Below are positions 29,909-39,543 of a stretch of 64,000 bases of DNA, one piece after another; positions within the stretch are counted from its first letter, which is position 1; every line of letters begins with the position of its first letter. The position numbers were made by a program, and so were the translations under genes. The stretch covers positions 510,437-574,436 of the forward strand of contig LLKB01000001.1 in assembly GCA_001414325.1 (NCBI GenBank), in the 5' to 3' direction. The notes under the pieces were generated by a model. The model was not told the DNA's origin. It ran no database searches and saw only the letters and a list, made by a program, of their open reading frames with translations. The stretch is from Butyribacter intestini (GTDB taxonomy: Bacteria > Bacillota > Clostridia > Lachnospirales > Lachnospiraceae).

Positions 29909-31786
29909 ATGGGAAAGTTATATGAGTTTACAGAAGAGGACGCTTACAGTTTTGCAAGGCATGTGCATATTCAGGTGAAACAAAGAGGCGAAGAATTACA
30001 GTTTATAACTTGTCCGTATTGTCATGGCGGTAGGAGCGGAAAAGATAAAGGAACATTTTCTATCAACCTTAAAAGCGGTCAGTTTAAATGTTTAAGATCA
30101 AGCTGTGCGATAAGCGGGAATATGATTACTCTTGCAAGAGATTTTGATTTTCATTTGTCAAGAGATGTGGATGAATATTATATGCATAAAACACAGTATC
30201 GCAGATTGCGGACTCCGAAAGAACCTTTAGTTCCAAAAGAGCCATCAATCAAATTTTTGCAGGGCAGAGGAATATCGGAAGAAACTGCGAGAAAGTATGA
30301 ACTTACCACACATAGCAGGCAAGAGAATGTACTTGTATTTCCGTTTTTTGATGAAAATGGCAAGTTGCAATATGTTAAATATCGTGATTGTGAGTATTTC
30401 AAAGGAAAGACACACATTGATAAATGTGGCAAAGAGCAGCCATCACCTAAAGAATGGTCGGAATCGAACTGCAAGCCTATTCTTTTTGGAATGAAACAAT
30501 GCAACATGGAAAATAAACGCATTGTGATGTGTGAGGGACAGATGGATTCATTATCTGTTGCGGAAGCAGGTATCGAAAATGCGGTCAGCGTTCCAAATGG
30601 AGCATTGGGTTTTACTTGGGTTCCTTATGTATGGAATTGGTGGTGTCAGTTTGAAGAATTGGTCGTATTCGGTGATTATGAGCATGGTTATATAACATTG
30701 CTGGACGAACTTGTAAAACGATTTCCGGGCAAAGTAAAGCATGTGAGATATGAGGATTATCAGGAATGTAAAGATGCCAATGAGATACTTATTAAGCATG
30801 GCAGAGATGCGGTTCGCAATGCTGTCGAAAATGCCATTGAATTGCCGGTAAAGCAGGTAAAAGAGCTTGCAGATGTAAAACGCAGAGATTTGAAAGAAAT
30901 TCCAAAATTCAGAACAGGTTTTCGTCAGTTAGATGCCTTTTTAGGTGGATATTTGTATGGCGGTCAGCTTGTAATTCTTACTGGTAAAAGAGGACAGGGA
31001 AAGTCTACTGTAGCAAATGAGATATGTGTTGCAGCACTTCAACAGGGTAAGAAGATATTTGCATATTCAGGAGAACTCCCTGACTGGCAGTTTAAGTCAT
31101 GGATTGATTTTCAGATTGCCGGTCCGAACTATATCGTCGAGCAGCCGAACAGGGATGGTGAGATAAGACGATTTATTACAAATAGTAATCAAGACCTTAT
31201 AGACGATTGGTATCGTGGAAAGTTTTATATCTATGACAATAATGTAGTTGACGATGATGAATTGACAGACCTTATTACCACCATAGAAAACTCTATTATG
31301 CAATATGGCATTGATTTAGTTATAGTAGATAATCTTATGACTGCTTTGGATGTTGATATGGATAAGGATGAATACAGATGTCAAAGTAAGTTTGTAAAGA
31401 AACTCAGCAGGCTTGCAAAAAGGCTTGATGTGGTAGTTATCTTGGTTGCACATCCAAGAAAAAACAGTATGACAAAAGATGAAAATGATGCAGTTAGCGG
31501 TTCCGGAGATATAACAAATGCTGCAGATGTTGTTATGACATTTAAGCGTGATGAAGATGTAGAAAATCACAATTTTCTTTCAATAAGCAAAAATAGATGG
31601 TTCGGAAATCTGACTAAGAAAGATGGCATTGAGTTGTGGTATAGTCAAAAGTCACGAAGATTGAGGGACAGGAGTAAGCCTGATTTTGAATATGAAGTAG
31701 GATGGGAACCCAAAGAACCACAGCAACAAAGTTTTGAGGGATTTATAAATGTAACTGATGATATGGAAAATCCGTTTCAGATGTAA
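29909..31786 (+). CDS. Primase-helicase (CHC2 zinc finger, TOPRIM, DnaB-type helicase)
   Basis: A 625-aa T7 gp4/Twinkle-like protein; ATG at 29909 fits AAGGAG at 29895-29900. The zinc finger CPYCHGG near residue 36 pairs with CLRSSC near 61-66. A TOPRIM motif MCEGQMDSLSVAEAG lies near 205-220. The RecA/DnaB-type helicase begins near 340 with Walker A LTGKRGQGKST near 357 and Walker B LVIVDNLMT near 475; VILVAHPRKN is a further helicase motif. It unwinds the fork and primes lagging strands. Catalytic completeness of the primase part was not checked residue by residue. Confidence 0.9.
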   Translation: MGKLYEFTEEDAYSFARHVHIQVKQRGEELQFITCPYCHGGRSGKDKGTFSINLKSGQFKCLRSSCAISGNMITLARDFDFHLSRDVDEYYMHKTQYRRLRTPKEPLVPKEPSIKFLQGRGISEETARKYELTTHSRQENVLVFPFFDENGKLQYVKYRDCEYFKGKTHIDKCGKEQPSPKEWSESNCKPILFGMKQCNMENKRIVMCEGQMDSLSVAEAGIENAVSVPNGALGFTWVPYVWNWWCQFEELVVFGDYEHGYITLLDELVKRFPGKVKHVRYEDYQECKDANEILIKHGRDAVRNAVENAIELPVKQVKELADVKRRDLKEIPKFRTGFRQLDAFLGGYLYGGQLVILTGKRGQGKSTVANEICVAALQQGKKIFAYSGELPDWQFKSWIDFQIAGPNYIVEQPNRDGEIRRFITNSNQDLIDDWYRGKFYIYDNNVVDDDELTDLITTIENSIMQYGIDLVIVDNLMTALDVDMDKDEYRCQSKFVKKLSRLAKRLDVVVILVAHPRKNSMTKDENDAVSGSGDITNAADVVMTFKRDEDVENHNFLSISKNRWFGNLTKKDGIELWYSQKSRRLRDRSKPDFEYEVGWEPKEPQQQSFEGFINVTDDMENPFQM

Positions 31787-31811
31787 AATTGAAAGAATTG
31801 AGGTAGAGAAA

Positions 31812-32147
31812 ATGATAAAAGTTAATGATTTAATAAAAATTCTTGATACAAAAGAAAATAGATATGGAGCTACAGGAAAACCAAGGATGATGAATTTATC
31901 TTTAAATGGCATTTTTGCTGGAAGTATTGAATCTGTAAAGCTAGATGGTTATGGAGATGGACTTATTACGGATGTGACGATGGAGATTACTTCATCTAAA
32001 TTCACAACAACCAATGCCGACAGAATAAGGCATTTGTCGGATGAAGAGTTGGCAGAGTTTTTTGCTGTTCACGATTTAGCACTAAACGGCAACGATTTAC
32101 CAATGCTTACCGATTGGTTTGAATGGCTTCAATCAGAAGCAGAATAG
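31812..32147 (+). CDS. Unknown phage protein (111 aa)
   Basis: ATG at 31812 behind TGAGGTAGAG. The protein has an N-terminal MIKVNDLIKILDTKENRYGA segment, a beta-rich middle and a C-terminal helix ending DLPMLTDWFEWLQSEAE. No family is recognised. It follows the primase-helicase in the early operon and stops 9 bp before the next start. Confidence 0.5.
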   Translation: MIKVNDLIKILDTKENRYGATGKPRMMNLSLNGIFAGSIESVKLDGYGDGLITDVTMEITSSKFTTTNADRIRHLSDEELAEFFAVHDLALNGNDLPMLTDWFEWLQSEAE

Positions 32148-32155
32148 GAGAGAAT

Positions 32156-32347
32156 ATGAAGTATATAAGCAATGCAAAATATAGAGAGCCGGTTGGAACA
32201 GGAACTATCTACAGAGGTGACAACAAAAGATTGGATATATGTGTTCACACACTACGCGGTTGCGGAGAAACACTATACATGAATTGCCATGCATTTGATA
32301 GTCCTGAGTTGTGCTGGGAAAGGAATAACAATGGGAAAAACGATTGA
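32156..32347 (+). CDS. Small phage protein with repeated Cys (63 aa)
   Basis: ATG at 32156 behind AATAGGAGAG. Short beta-type protein, MKYISNAKYREPVGTGTIYR, then VHTLRGCGETLYMNCHAF and ELCWERNNNGKND. Three cysteines and a His could bind metal. No family is recognised. It overlaps the next gene by 17 bp. Confidence 0.5.
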   Translation: MKYISNAKYREPVGTGTIYRGDNKRLDICVHTLRGCGETLYMNCHAFDSPELCWERNNNGKND

Positions 32348-32693
32348 TGAGGTAATAAAGGAATATAAGAGAGTTGCTAATACCAAAAGAGAAATATATA
32401 ACAATTCATCGCTAAAAGAAAAGAATAAACATCTTTTGAGAATTGCAGGAGAGCAGGAACAGCTTGCTGAGTGGTTGGAAGAACTAAAACAGTTACGAAT
32501 TGAAAAGGAAAAGAAATGTGAAGAGTGTACTTATTATATAACCGTACAAGAAGCGTTTGTCAGAGGATATAAAGATTCTATTGATGATTTTGTTAATGCT
32601 TGCGAACAAGATATAATGTGCCAGCGATTTGGAATGCGAATACTAGATATTAAAAGGGTTGCAGAGCGGTTAAAGGAGCAGTTAGGTAAGTAA
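32331..32693 (+). CDS. Helical phage protein (120 aa)
   Basis: ATG at 32331 behind GAAAGGAATAAC, overlapping the end of the preceding gene. The protein is a coiled coil with EQEQLAEWLEELKQLRIEKE, a CEECT motif near residue 63, and a C-terminal helix. It may be a small scaffold or antirestriction-type factor; no family is recognised. Confidence 0.5.
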   Translation: MGKTIDEVIKEYKRVANTKREIYNNSSLKEKNKHLLRIAGEQEQLAEWLEELKQLRIEKEKKCEECTYYITVQEAFVRGYKDSIDDFVNACEQDIMCQRFGMRILDIKRVAERLKEQLGK

Positions 32694-32707
32694 GGAGGGC
32701 AAGCTAT

Positions 32708-32947
32708 ATGGATGATGAATTAAAATTCTTTCAGGAATGGTGGAAGATACTACGAAAGTATTGGAACCCACCAGAAAAGAAAAATGAAAGCAAGCAGGCT
32801 ATTGAATTTTGGCATGGTTTAAGTAAAGAATGTATGGCTTTACATAAAAAATATGAGAGCAATCAGCTATTCGAGCCTTTTGCATTGAGGATGGTAGTAG
32901 AGTTAATTGCAGAGATAGAACGCAGATCAGTAGAATTGTATAAGTAA
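32708..32947 (+). CDS. Small phage protein (79 aa)
   Basis: ATG behind AAGGAGGGC. Trp-rich helical protein with EWWKILRKYWNPPEKK and LRMVVELIAEIERR. No family is recognised. It is the last gene before the excisionase-like gene. Confidence 0.5.
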   Translation: MDDELKFFQEWWKILRKYWNPPEKKNESKQAIEFWHGLSKECMALHKKYESNQLFEPFALRMVVELIAEIERRSVELYK

Positions 32948-32962
32948 AGGGGAGATTAAAAT

Positions 32963-33154
32963 ATGGAAGAAATGGAATCATATTTAACACCAAAAGACAT
33001 AATGGAACATTTACAATTAGGAAAAGATAAGGTATATTTATTGTGTGCTTTAAAAGGTTTTCCTGCAATAAAATTTGGTAGTACATACAGGATTGATAAA
33101 AGTAAGTATAGGAAATGGTTGGAGGAACACGAAGGAATGAAAGTATCCTTATAG
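32963..33154 (+). CDS. Excisionase-like MerR/HTH_17 protein
   Basis: A 63-aa helix-turn-helix protein of the excisionase type: YLTPKDIMEHLQLGKDKVYL, then GFPAIKFGSTYRIDKSKYRK and WLEEHEG. The family (HTH_17, Xis-like) bends DNA at the attachment site and directs excision. It lies 80 bp from the attR half-tRNA, as expected for Xis; the integrase is not in the window and would sit at the left end of the prophage. Confidence 0.75.
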   Translation: MEEMESYLTPKDIMEHLQLGKDKVYLLCALKGFPAIKFGSTYRIDKSKYRKWLEEHEGMKVSL

Positions 33155-33235
33155 TTATGGTAATTATTATGGTAACTTGAAAGTAACAACATAGAAAAGA
33201 CTTGAAAAATAGGGCTGAATGGAAAAGTTACATTA

Positions 33236-33280
33236 TCACTCGTAATGAAGGGGTCGTGGGTTCGAGTCCCATTTTCAGCT
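33236..33280 (+). other. attR: 3' half of a tRNA gene, probably tRNA-Thr(CGU)
   Basis: TCACTCGTAATGAAGG, then GGTC, the T-arm GTGGG-TTCGAGT-CCCAT and TTTCAGCT read as the 3' half of a tRNA. The anticodon loop CTCGTAA gives CGU (Thr), and the 3' anticodon stem TGAAG requires CTTCA, which is absent on the left. The left flank is phage DNA. So this is the right attachment site, and the complete tRNA should be at the other prophage end. The phage side happens to carry GCTGAA, able to pair with TTTCAGC. Confidence 0.8.
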
Positions 33281-33384
33281 TAAATGGAAAGTCTTGAAAA
33301 TATTGATATTATCAGGGCTTTTTTTGTTATAAAAAAAACTATCAATAATATGCTTATGCTGGAGATGGAGAACAAATATAAAAA

Positions 33385-33969
33385 ATGGATTTAGATGATA
33401 AAACACATATAGAAGTAATAAGAAGTAAAAGAAAAACGCTTGCAATAGAAATAAGACCGGATATGAGAGTTGTTGTGAGAGCCCCTGAGAAAATACCTCA
33501 AAATGAAATCATGAAATTTGTTGAGGAGAAACAGAATTGGATAAAGAAGCACCTTGTACAGATGTATTTTAAGGCAGAAGAAATTAAAAAGCAGAAAAAA
33601 GAACCGGCACTTACAAATGCAGATATAGAGAAATTATGTCAAAAAGCATTGTCGGTAATTCCTGACAAAGTAAAATATTATGCAGAGATAATGGGAGTAA
33701 CTTATGGAAGGATTACGATAAGAAACCAAAAAACAAGATGGGGAAGCTGCAGCAGTAAAGGAAATTTGAATTTTAATTGTCTATTAATGCTCATGCCTGA
33801 CAAGGTGCTGGATTATGTAGTCGTGCATGAGCTTTGTCATTTAAAGCAGATGAACCATTCCAAAAAGTTTTGGAAGGAAGTTGAAAGGTATATGCCTGAT
33901 TACAAAAATTATAAAAAGTGGCTTAATGAGAATGGAGGAGCATTGATAGAGCGTATGTTGAGAAGATAA
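33385..33969 (+). CDS. YgjP-like (M48-type) metallopeptidase
   Basis: A 194-aa protein of the YgjP/SprT-related DUF45 family. The zinc motif HELCH is in VVVHELCHLKQMNHSKKFW near residue 148, and TRWGSCSSKGNLNFN near 115 is the other family signature. It starts in IEVIRSKRKTLAIEIRPD. It is the first gene of the chromosome to the right of attR. Members are predicted proteases; a specific substrate is not established here. The start ATG at 33385 has only a weak ribosome site. Confidence 0.85.
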   Translation: MDLDDKTHIEVIRSKRKTLAIEIRPDMRVVVRAPEKIPQNEIMKFVEEKQNWIKKHLVQMYFKAEEIKKQKKEPALTNADIEKLCQKALSVIPDKVKYYAEIMGVTYGRITIRNQKTRWGSCSSKGNLNFNCLLMLMPDKVLDYVVVHELCHLKQMNHSKKFWKEVERYMPDYKNYKKWLNENGGALIERMLRR

Positions 33970-34128
33970 AACATTGACACGGTGTTTAGTAGGATAGATA
34001 ATAACATAAGTGATGCTAAGTAAATAACCAAATAGTGTTATGAGCAAGTAGAATAGTGGAGTGCGAATGTCCATATGACTATGTGTTAATAAATGGAAAT
34101 CAATAGCATTAATAAGAAGGAAGGATGA

Positions 34129-34860
34129 ATGACAATGGCAGGAACGATGATTCATCTTGTTATCGCAGTCAGGATTGCTGAAAATATCAAAAAAAATGGT
34201 TATAAGATAAGATTGGCAGACGGCAGCAATATTCATTTTGATAAAAATATGTTTATTGCGGGTAACATATGTCCTGATGGGATAATGGAAAGAAAAAATT
34301 ATGAGAGGAACATGAAGCTTCATACACATTTTAGGGATGGAATACCCGATGGTGATTTTGGAAAAAACGGAACAATAAAGTTGTTTGAAAAAAGAATGGC
34401 TGACTTTTGGAGAGAGCATTGCGAGGATGAAAGAGTGGCATCAGGACTCTATCTTGGTTATATAACTCACATGATGACAGACAAAAGGTTTATTTTATAC
34501 GAAAGACCAAAATATTTTCAAAATATAAGTAAAATAGGTCTGACAGAGCGTGATAGAGAAACTTTTGTGTATTTTAACAAGGATACGGATCTTGTTGATT
34601 TTAAGCTTGTTAAAGAGATGCCGGAGCTTTCAGAGGCAGAAAAGATATTGAGAGAAACTAGAGATTATTATATAAAAAATATGATAACAAAAGAGGAGCT
34701 TGACAAGAGCCGCAGATGGATAATAAAGTATTTTTTTGAAGAAAAACATATTGAAGAAAATAGTAAATTTCTTGATTATAACAGCATACTTAAATTCTGC
34801 GGGGATACGGTCAATTATATACTAGATAGGCTTAAAAATGAGAGCTATTTAGATGCGTAA
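34129..34860 (+). CDS. Predicted zinc-dependent phospholipase C-like protein
   Basis: A 243-aa protein. FIAGNICPDGIM near residue 44, KLHTHFRDGIPDGDFGKNG near 65-80 and GYITHMMTDKRF near 110 place His and Asp residues as in the zinc-dependent phospholipase C/D-like family of Firmicutes hypothetical proteins (AGxxxPD, HTH, HxxxD). No signal peptide is seen, so it is cytosolic. Function in the cell is unknown. ATG at 34129 behind AAGAAGGAAGG. Confidence 0.6.
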   Translation: MTMAGTMIHLVIAVRIAENIKKNGYKIRLADGSNIHFDKNMFIAGNICPDGIMERKNYERNMKLHTHFRDGIPDGDFGKNGTIKLFEKRMADFWREHCEDERVASGLYLGYITHMMTDKRFILYERPKYFQNISKIGLTERDRETFVYFNKDTDLVDFKLVKEMPELSEAEKILRETRDYYIKNMITKEELDKSRRWIIKYFFEEKHIEENSKFLDYNSILKFCGDTVNYILDRLKNESYLDA

Positions 34861-34906
34861 GCGTACGATAAGTTTGACGATTAAAGTTTACAAGGGAGCG
34901 TAAAAA

Positions 34907-35407
34907 ATGGGATACGACAGAGACGATATATTGGAACAAATAGAAAAGAATATTCCGACAAAATGTGAAAGATGTGGAGCAAGATTGTATTTTAAAGGAA
35001 GTGGAAGATATGTATGTCAAAGATGTCACATAGATTATTATGATGATTTTGGATTGATAAAAAAATATATTGATGAAAATGGATCGGCACCAGCAGTTGA
35101 GATTTCGGTGGAGACGGGAGTAAAACTTGAAGTAATAGATATGCTTCTTGAGAAAGGCAGACTTGAAATGCCTGGGGAATTAAAAGAGGCGGAAAGATGC
35201 GAGAGGTGCGGTGCACTTTTTCCGATAGGGAGATATTGCAAAGAATGTATCGAAGATACCAGTAAAGGGATTATGAATATTTTTAAAAATGAAGAAGCAC
35301 AGCGGAGAAAATTTGCCATATCAAAGCAGGCAAGAGATAAGGAAACAAAAGATAAGTATGAAAAAGACAGGATGCACTATCTTAATCACATCAAAGATCA
35401 GTGGTAA
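34907..35407 (+). CDS. YvyF-like zinc-ribbon protein (flagellar-operon type)
   Basis: A 166-aa protein with two zinc ribbons: CERCGARLYF/CQRCH near residues 20-46 and CERCGALFPIGRYCKEC near 98-114, joined by a helix-turn-helix-like PAVEISVETGVKLEVIDMLL. This layout matches YvyF/TIGR03826 proteins encoded near flagellar genes in Firmicutes. No flagellar genes are adjacent here, although a cheV gene is 7 kb away. It may regulate flagellar gene expression; this is inferred from the family. Confidence 0.6.
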   Translation: MGYDRDDILEQIEKNIPTKCERCGARLYFKGSGRYVCQRCHIDYYDDFGLIKKYIDENGSAPAVEISVETGVKLEVIDMLLEKGRLEMPGELKEAERCERCGALFPIGRYCKECIEDTSKGIMNIFKNEEAQRRKFAISKQARDKETKDKYEKDRMHYLNHIKDQW

Positions 35408-35547
35408 GTTAAAAAATAAAATGACAAGTAAAAATAAAAATAGAACAAAATGTAAGTAAAAAATAAATAGAGAAAAGAGTATAGAATGAAATGTAAAGAG
35501 AAGAAAAAATAAATATAAATAGGCAAATTACTCATGTAATACAAAAA

Positions 35548-35580
35548 CAAGCCCCTCAATATATATAATGAGGGGCTTGT
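35548..35580. terminator. Bidirectional terminator between YvyF-like gene and gdhA
   Basis: ACAAGCCCCTCA pairs perfectly with TGAGGGGCTTGT; T-rich sequence follows on both strands. It serves the convergent genes on both sides. The ~140 bases before it (35408-35547) are AT-rich and hold no visible gene. Confidence 0.85.
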
Positions 35581-35612
35581 TTATTTATATTAATATGAGA
35601 AAAGCTAAATGA

Positions 35613-37236
<1,624 letters not shown>

Positions 37237-37370
37237 ATTTAGACATAATTTAGACATATTTAATGATTATAATTTTGTTTCAGAAAGTGAAAACTTTCTA
37301 CTCCCACCCTATTATACGCTGGATAACACGAGTTATCCGATAAAAAGAGCCTTCCCGGGCTCTTTTTATT
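37237..37370 (+). ncRNA. Possible small RNA or leader with three hairpins and a terminator
   Basis: A perfect tandem repeat AATTTAGACAT (37237-37258) precedes a TATAAT at 37268-37273 without a clear -35. The following 90 bases fold as AGAAAGT-GAAA-ACTTTCT, GGATAAC-ACGA-GTTATCC and AAAAAGAGCC-TTCC-CGGGCTCTTTTT (37342-37369), the last being a perfect terminator. No gene lies upstream on this strand, so a short structured RNA of about 90 nt is likely. No known family was recognised. Confidence 0.45.
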
Positions 37371-37410
37371 TTATATGAAGTATTGAAAAAACAAAATGAG
37401 GTATAAATTT

Positions 37411-38064
37411 ATGTATAAATATATTTTATTCGACCTTGACGGTACAATTACTGATTCAAGTAAGGGAATAACAAATTGTGTTAAATATGCATTAGAAGCA
37501 GCCAGATGGGAAATTCCTGAAACTGACAGACTGCTTGAATTTATAGGTCCGCCGCTTACGGAAGGATTTATGACAATAAGCAAAATGTCAGAAAAAGAAG
37601 CAGAAGCGGCAACGACAAAGTTCAGGGAGAGATATAATGTTACCGGACTTTTTGAAAATGAGCCGTATGATGGAATTGAAAAAATGTTAAAGACATTAAA
37701 AGAAAACGGGTATATACTGGCAGTAGCAACATCTAAGCCAGAGGAGACAGCAAAAAGGATTATTGAACATTTCGGGCTGAAGAAATATTTTAAAGAAATA
37801 ACAGGAAGCACATTTGATGCGGTCAGAAATACAAAACAGAGTGTTATAGAGGAAACTTTAAAAAGACTTGGGATAACGGATGCTGAAAAGGAATCAGTGC
37901 TTATGGTAGGTGACCGAAAACATGATGTAGTAGGAGCACATAATTGTGGAATAGATGTTCTTGGTGTTTATTATGGCTTTGCAAAATCAGGTGAGTTAGA
38001 AGATGCGGGTGCCGATTATATTGTTTCAAAAGTTGAGGAAATTGTCAAAATAATCACCGGATAA
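37411..38064 (+). CDS. HAD-family phosphatase (phosphoglycolate phosphatase-like)
   Basis: A 217-aa HAD hydrolase; ATG at 37411 is chosen because TGAGGT lies 8 bp upstream. Motif I FDLDGTITDS near residue 8, motif II ATSKP near 108, Lys in motif III near 143, and motif IV VGDRKHDV near 164. The helical cap places it in subfamily IA with Gph/PpaX-like enzymes. Substrate cannot be deduced: phosphoglycolate, pyrophosphate or a nucleotide are possible. Confidence 0.85.
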   Translation: MYKYILFDLDGTITDSSKGITNCVKYALEAARWEIPETDRLLEFIGPPLTEGFMTISKMSEKEAEAATTKFRERYNVTGLFENEPYDGIEKMLKTLKENGYILAVATSKPEETAKRIIEHFGLKKYFKEITGSTFDAVRNTKQSVIEETLKRLGITDAEKESVLMVGDRKHDVVGAHNCGIDVLGVYYGFAKSGELEDAGADYIVSKVEEIVKIITG

Positions 38065-38164
38065 ACACAAATTTATGATATAATTATATGGAAAAAATTA
38101 AAACTGTTTACAATGATAAGTTTGATAGTTTAAAAGCATAGTGTGCAGACATGGGGGATAAAGT

Positions 38165-38782
38165 ATGAGAGATGATAAAAGATTTATACTTGACGGATTT
38201 GTGTTTTCAACAAGAAAAGACTATGAAAGAGCATGCAAGGAAAAAGAAACTATAGAATATCTTGTCGCAAATTCAAATATGTCTGATATGAAAGCAGTCT
38301 TAAAAATATATAATAAAGCTGTGGAAAAAAAGTCGTTTCAGACGGTTATTGGACTTGAATTTATAGAAAATATGCGAAAAAGACTTCTTTCTTCAGGAAT
38401 AGTTAAAGAAAACCAACTGGCATATGTACCGGTTGTGCCGAGAGTTAAAGAAAAAATGTCAGGGAAAAGTATTACGGACAAAGATGTGCTGGAAAAAAAT
38501 GTGGAGAAATATAAAAATGCTTATGAAGCGGAAAAAGCAGGAAAAAAAATAAAAAATATGGCTATTGTTTTTTTATGCATATTGCTTATAGCAGTCATAT
38601 TCATAACAGTGAAGTCAAAGTATTCTGTATTTACATATTTCACTGATTATAAATCAAATATGGAAAATGAATTAATCGACAAGTATGAAAAATGGGAGCA
38701 GGATTTAAGTGATAAAGAAAAAGCACTAGATAAGAGAGAAAAAGAGATACAGGAAAAAGAAGAAAGATTGAAAAATAAGTAA
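38165..38782 (+). CDS. Single-pass membrane protein with coiled coil, unknown
   Basis: A 205-aa protein. A cytoplasmic helical N-terminus of about 130 residues (RKDYERACKEKETIEYLVAN) is followed by one membrane helix MAIVFLCILLIAVIFITVK near 138-156 and a C-terminal coiled coil full of Lys/Glu (KEKALDKREKEIQEKEERLK). It lies just upstream of a two-component pair and could be cotranscribed (50-bp gap). No family is recognised. Confidence 0.6.
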   Translation: MRDDKRFILDGFVFSTRKDYERACKEKETIEYLVANSNMSDMKAVLKIYNKAVEKKSFQTVIGLEFIENMRKRLLSSGIVKENQLAYVPVVPRVKEKMSGKSITDKDVLEKNVEKYKNAYEAEKAGKKIKNMAIVFLCILLIAVIFITVKSKYSVFTYFTDYKSNMENELIDKYEKWEQDLSDKEKALDKREKEIQEKEERLKNK

Positions 38783-38831
38783 GGGTAAAATTTTACCGGT
38801 ATCAAAAACATATGCAGAAAAGAGGGTTATT

Positions 38832-39506
38832 ATGGAAAAATTGAAAATTATGGTTGTTGATGATGAAGCGAGAATGAGAAAGCTTGTCAAGGACTTCTTA
38901 GTTAAAAGTAATTTCGATGTTTTAGAAGCAGGTGACGGAGAAGAGGCTGTAGATAAGTTTTATGAAAATAAAGATATAGCACTTATACTGCTCGATGTTA
39001 TGATGCCTAAAATGGATGGCTGGGAAGTTGTAAGAGAAATAAGGAAATATTCTCAGGTACCTATAATAATGCTTACGGCAAAAAGTGACGAAAAAGATGA
39101 ACTTCTTGGATTTGAACTTGGCGTAGACGAATATATTTCAAAACCATTTAGTCCTAAGATTCTTGTTGCAAGGGTTGAGGCAATACTAAGAAGAACAAAT
39201 GCTCTCGATGATGGAGATATAGAGGTAGGTGGTATTTGTATAAATCAGTCTGCACATGAGGTTAAGATTGATGGAAAGCAAATTGAATTAAGCTTTAAAG
39301 AGTTTGAACTGCTTACATATTTTGTGACAAACCAAGGCGTTGCACTGTCAAGAGAACGCATTTTAAATAATGTCTGGAATTATGATTATTTCGGAGATGC
39401 AAGGACAATAGATACCCATGTAAAAAAATTGCGTAGTAAGCTTGGCGAAAAAGGGGAATACATAAAGACAATCTGGGGAATGGGATACAAATTTGAAGTG
39501 TCTTAG
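38832..39506 (+). CDS. OmpR-family response regulator
   Basis: A 224-aa transcription factor. The receiver has acidic residues at VVDDE, phospho-acceptor Asp55 in LLDVMMPKMDG and a switch Thr/Lys in MLTAKSDEKDE and YISKPF. The C-terminal winged helix has LSFKEFELLTYFVTNQG, ARTIDTHVKKLRSKLG and ending IWGMGYKFE. It is phosphorylated by the histidine kinase encoded 37 bp downstream. Regulon unknown. ATG behind AGAGGGTTATT. Confidence 0.9.
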   Translation: MEKLKIMVVDDEARMRKLVKDFLVKSNFDVLEAGDGEEAVDKFYENKDIALILLDVMMPKMDGWEVVREIRKYSQVPIIMLTAKSDEKDELLGFELGVDEYISKPFSPKILVARVEAILRRTNALDDGDIEVGGICINQSAHEVKIDGKQIELSFKEFELLTYFVTNQGVALSRERILNNVWNYDYFGDARTIDTHVKKLRSKLGEKGEYIKTIWGMGYKFEVS

Positions 39507-39543
39507 GGAATTTGCAATATAGCTTTTAATGGAGGTGTCATGT

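Noticed and set aside
33210-33280. Complete tRNA gene
   Set aside because: The 5' half lacks a D-arm and the anticodon stem partner; only the 3' half is tRNA, as expected for an attachment site.
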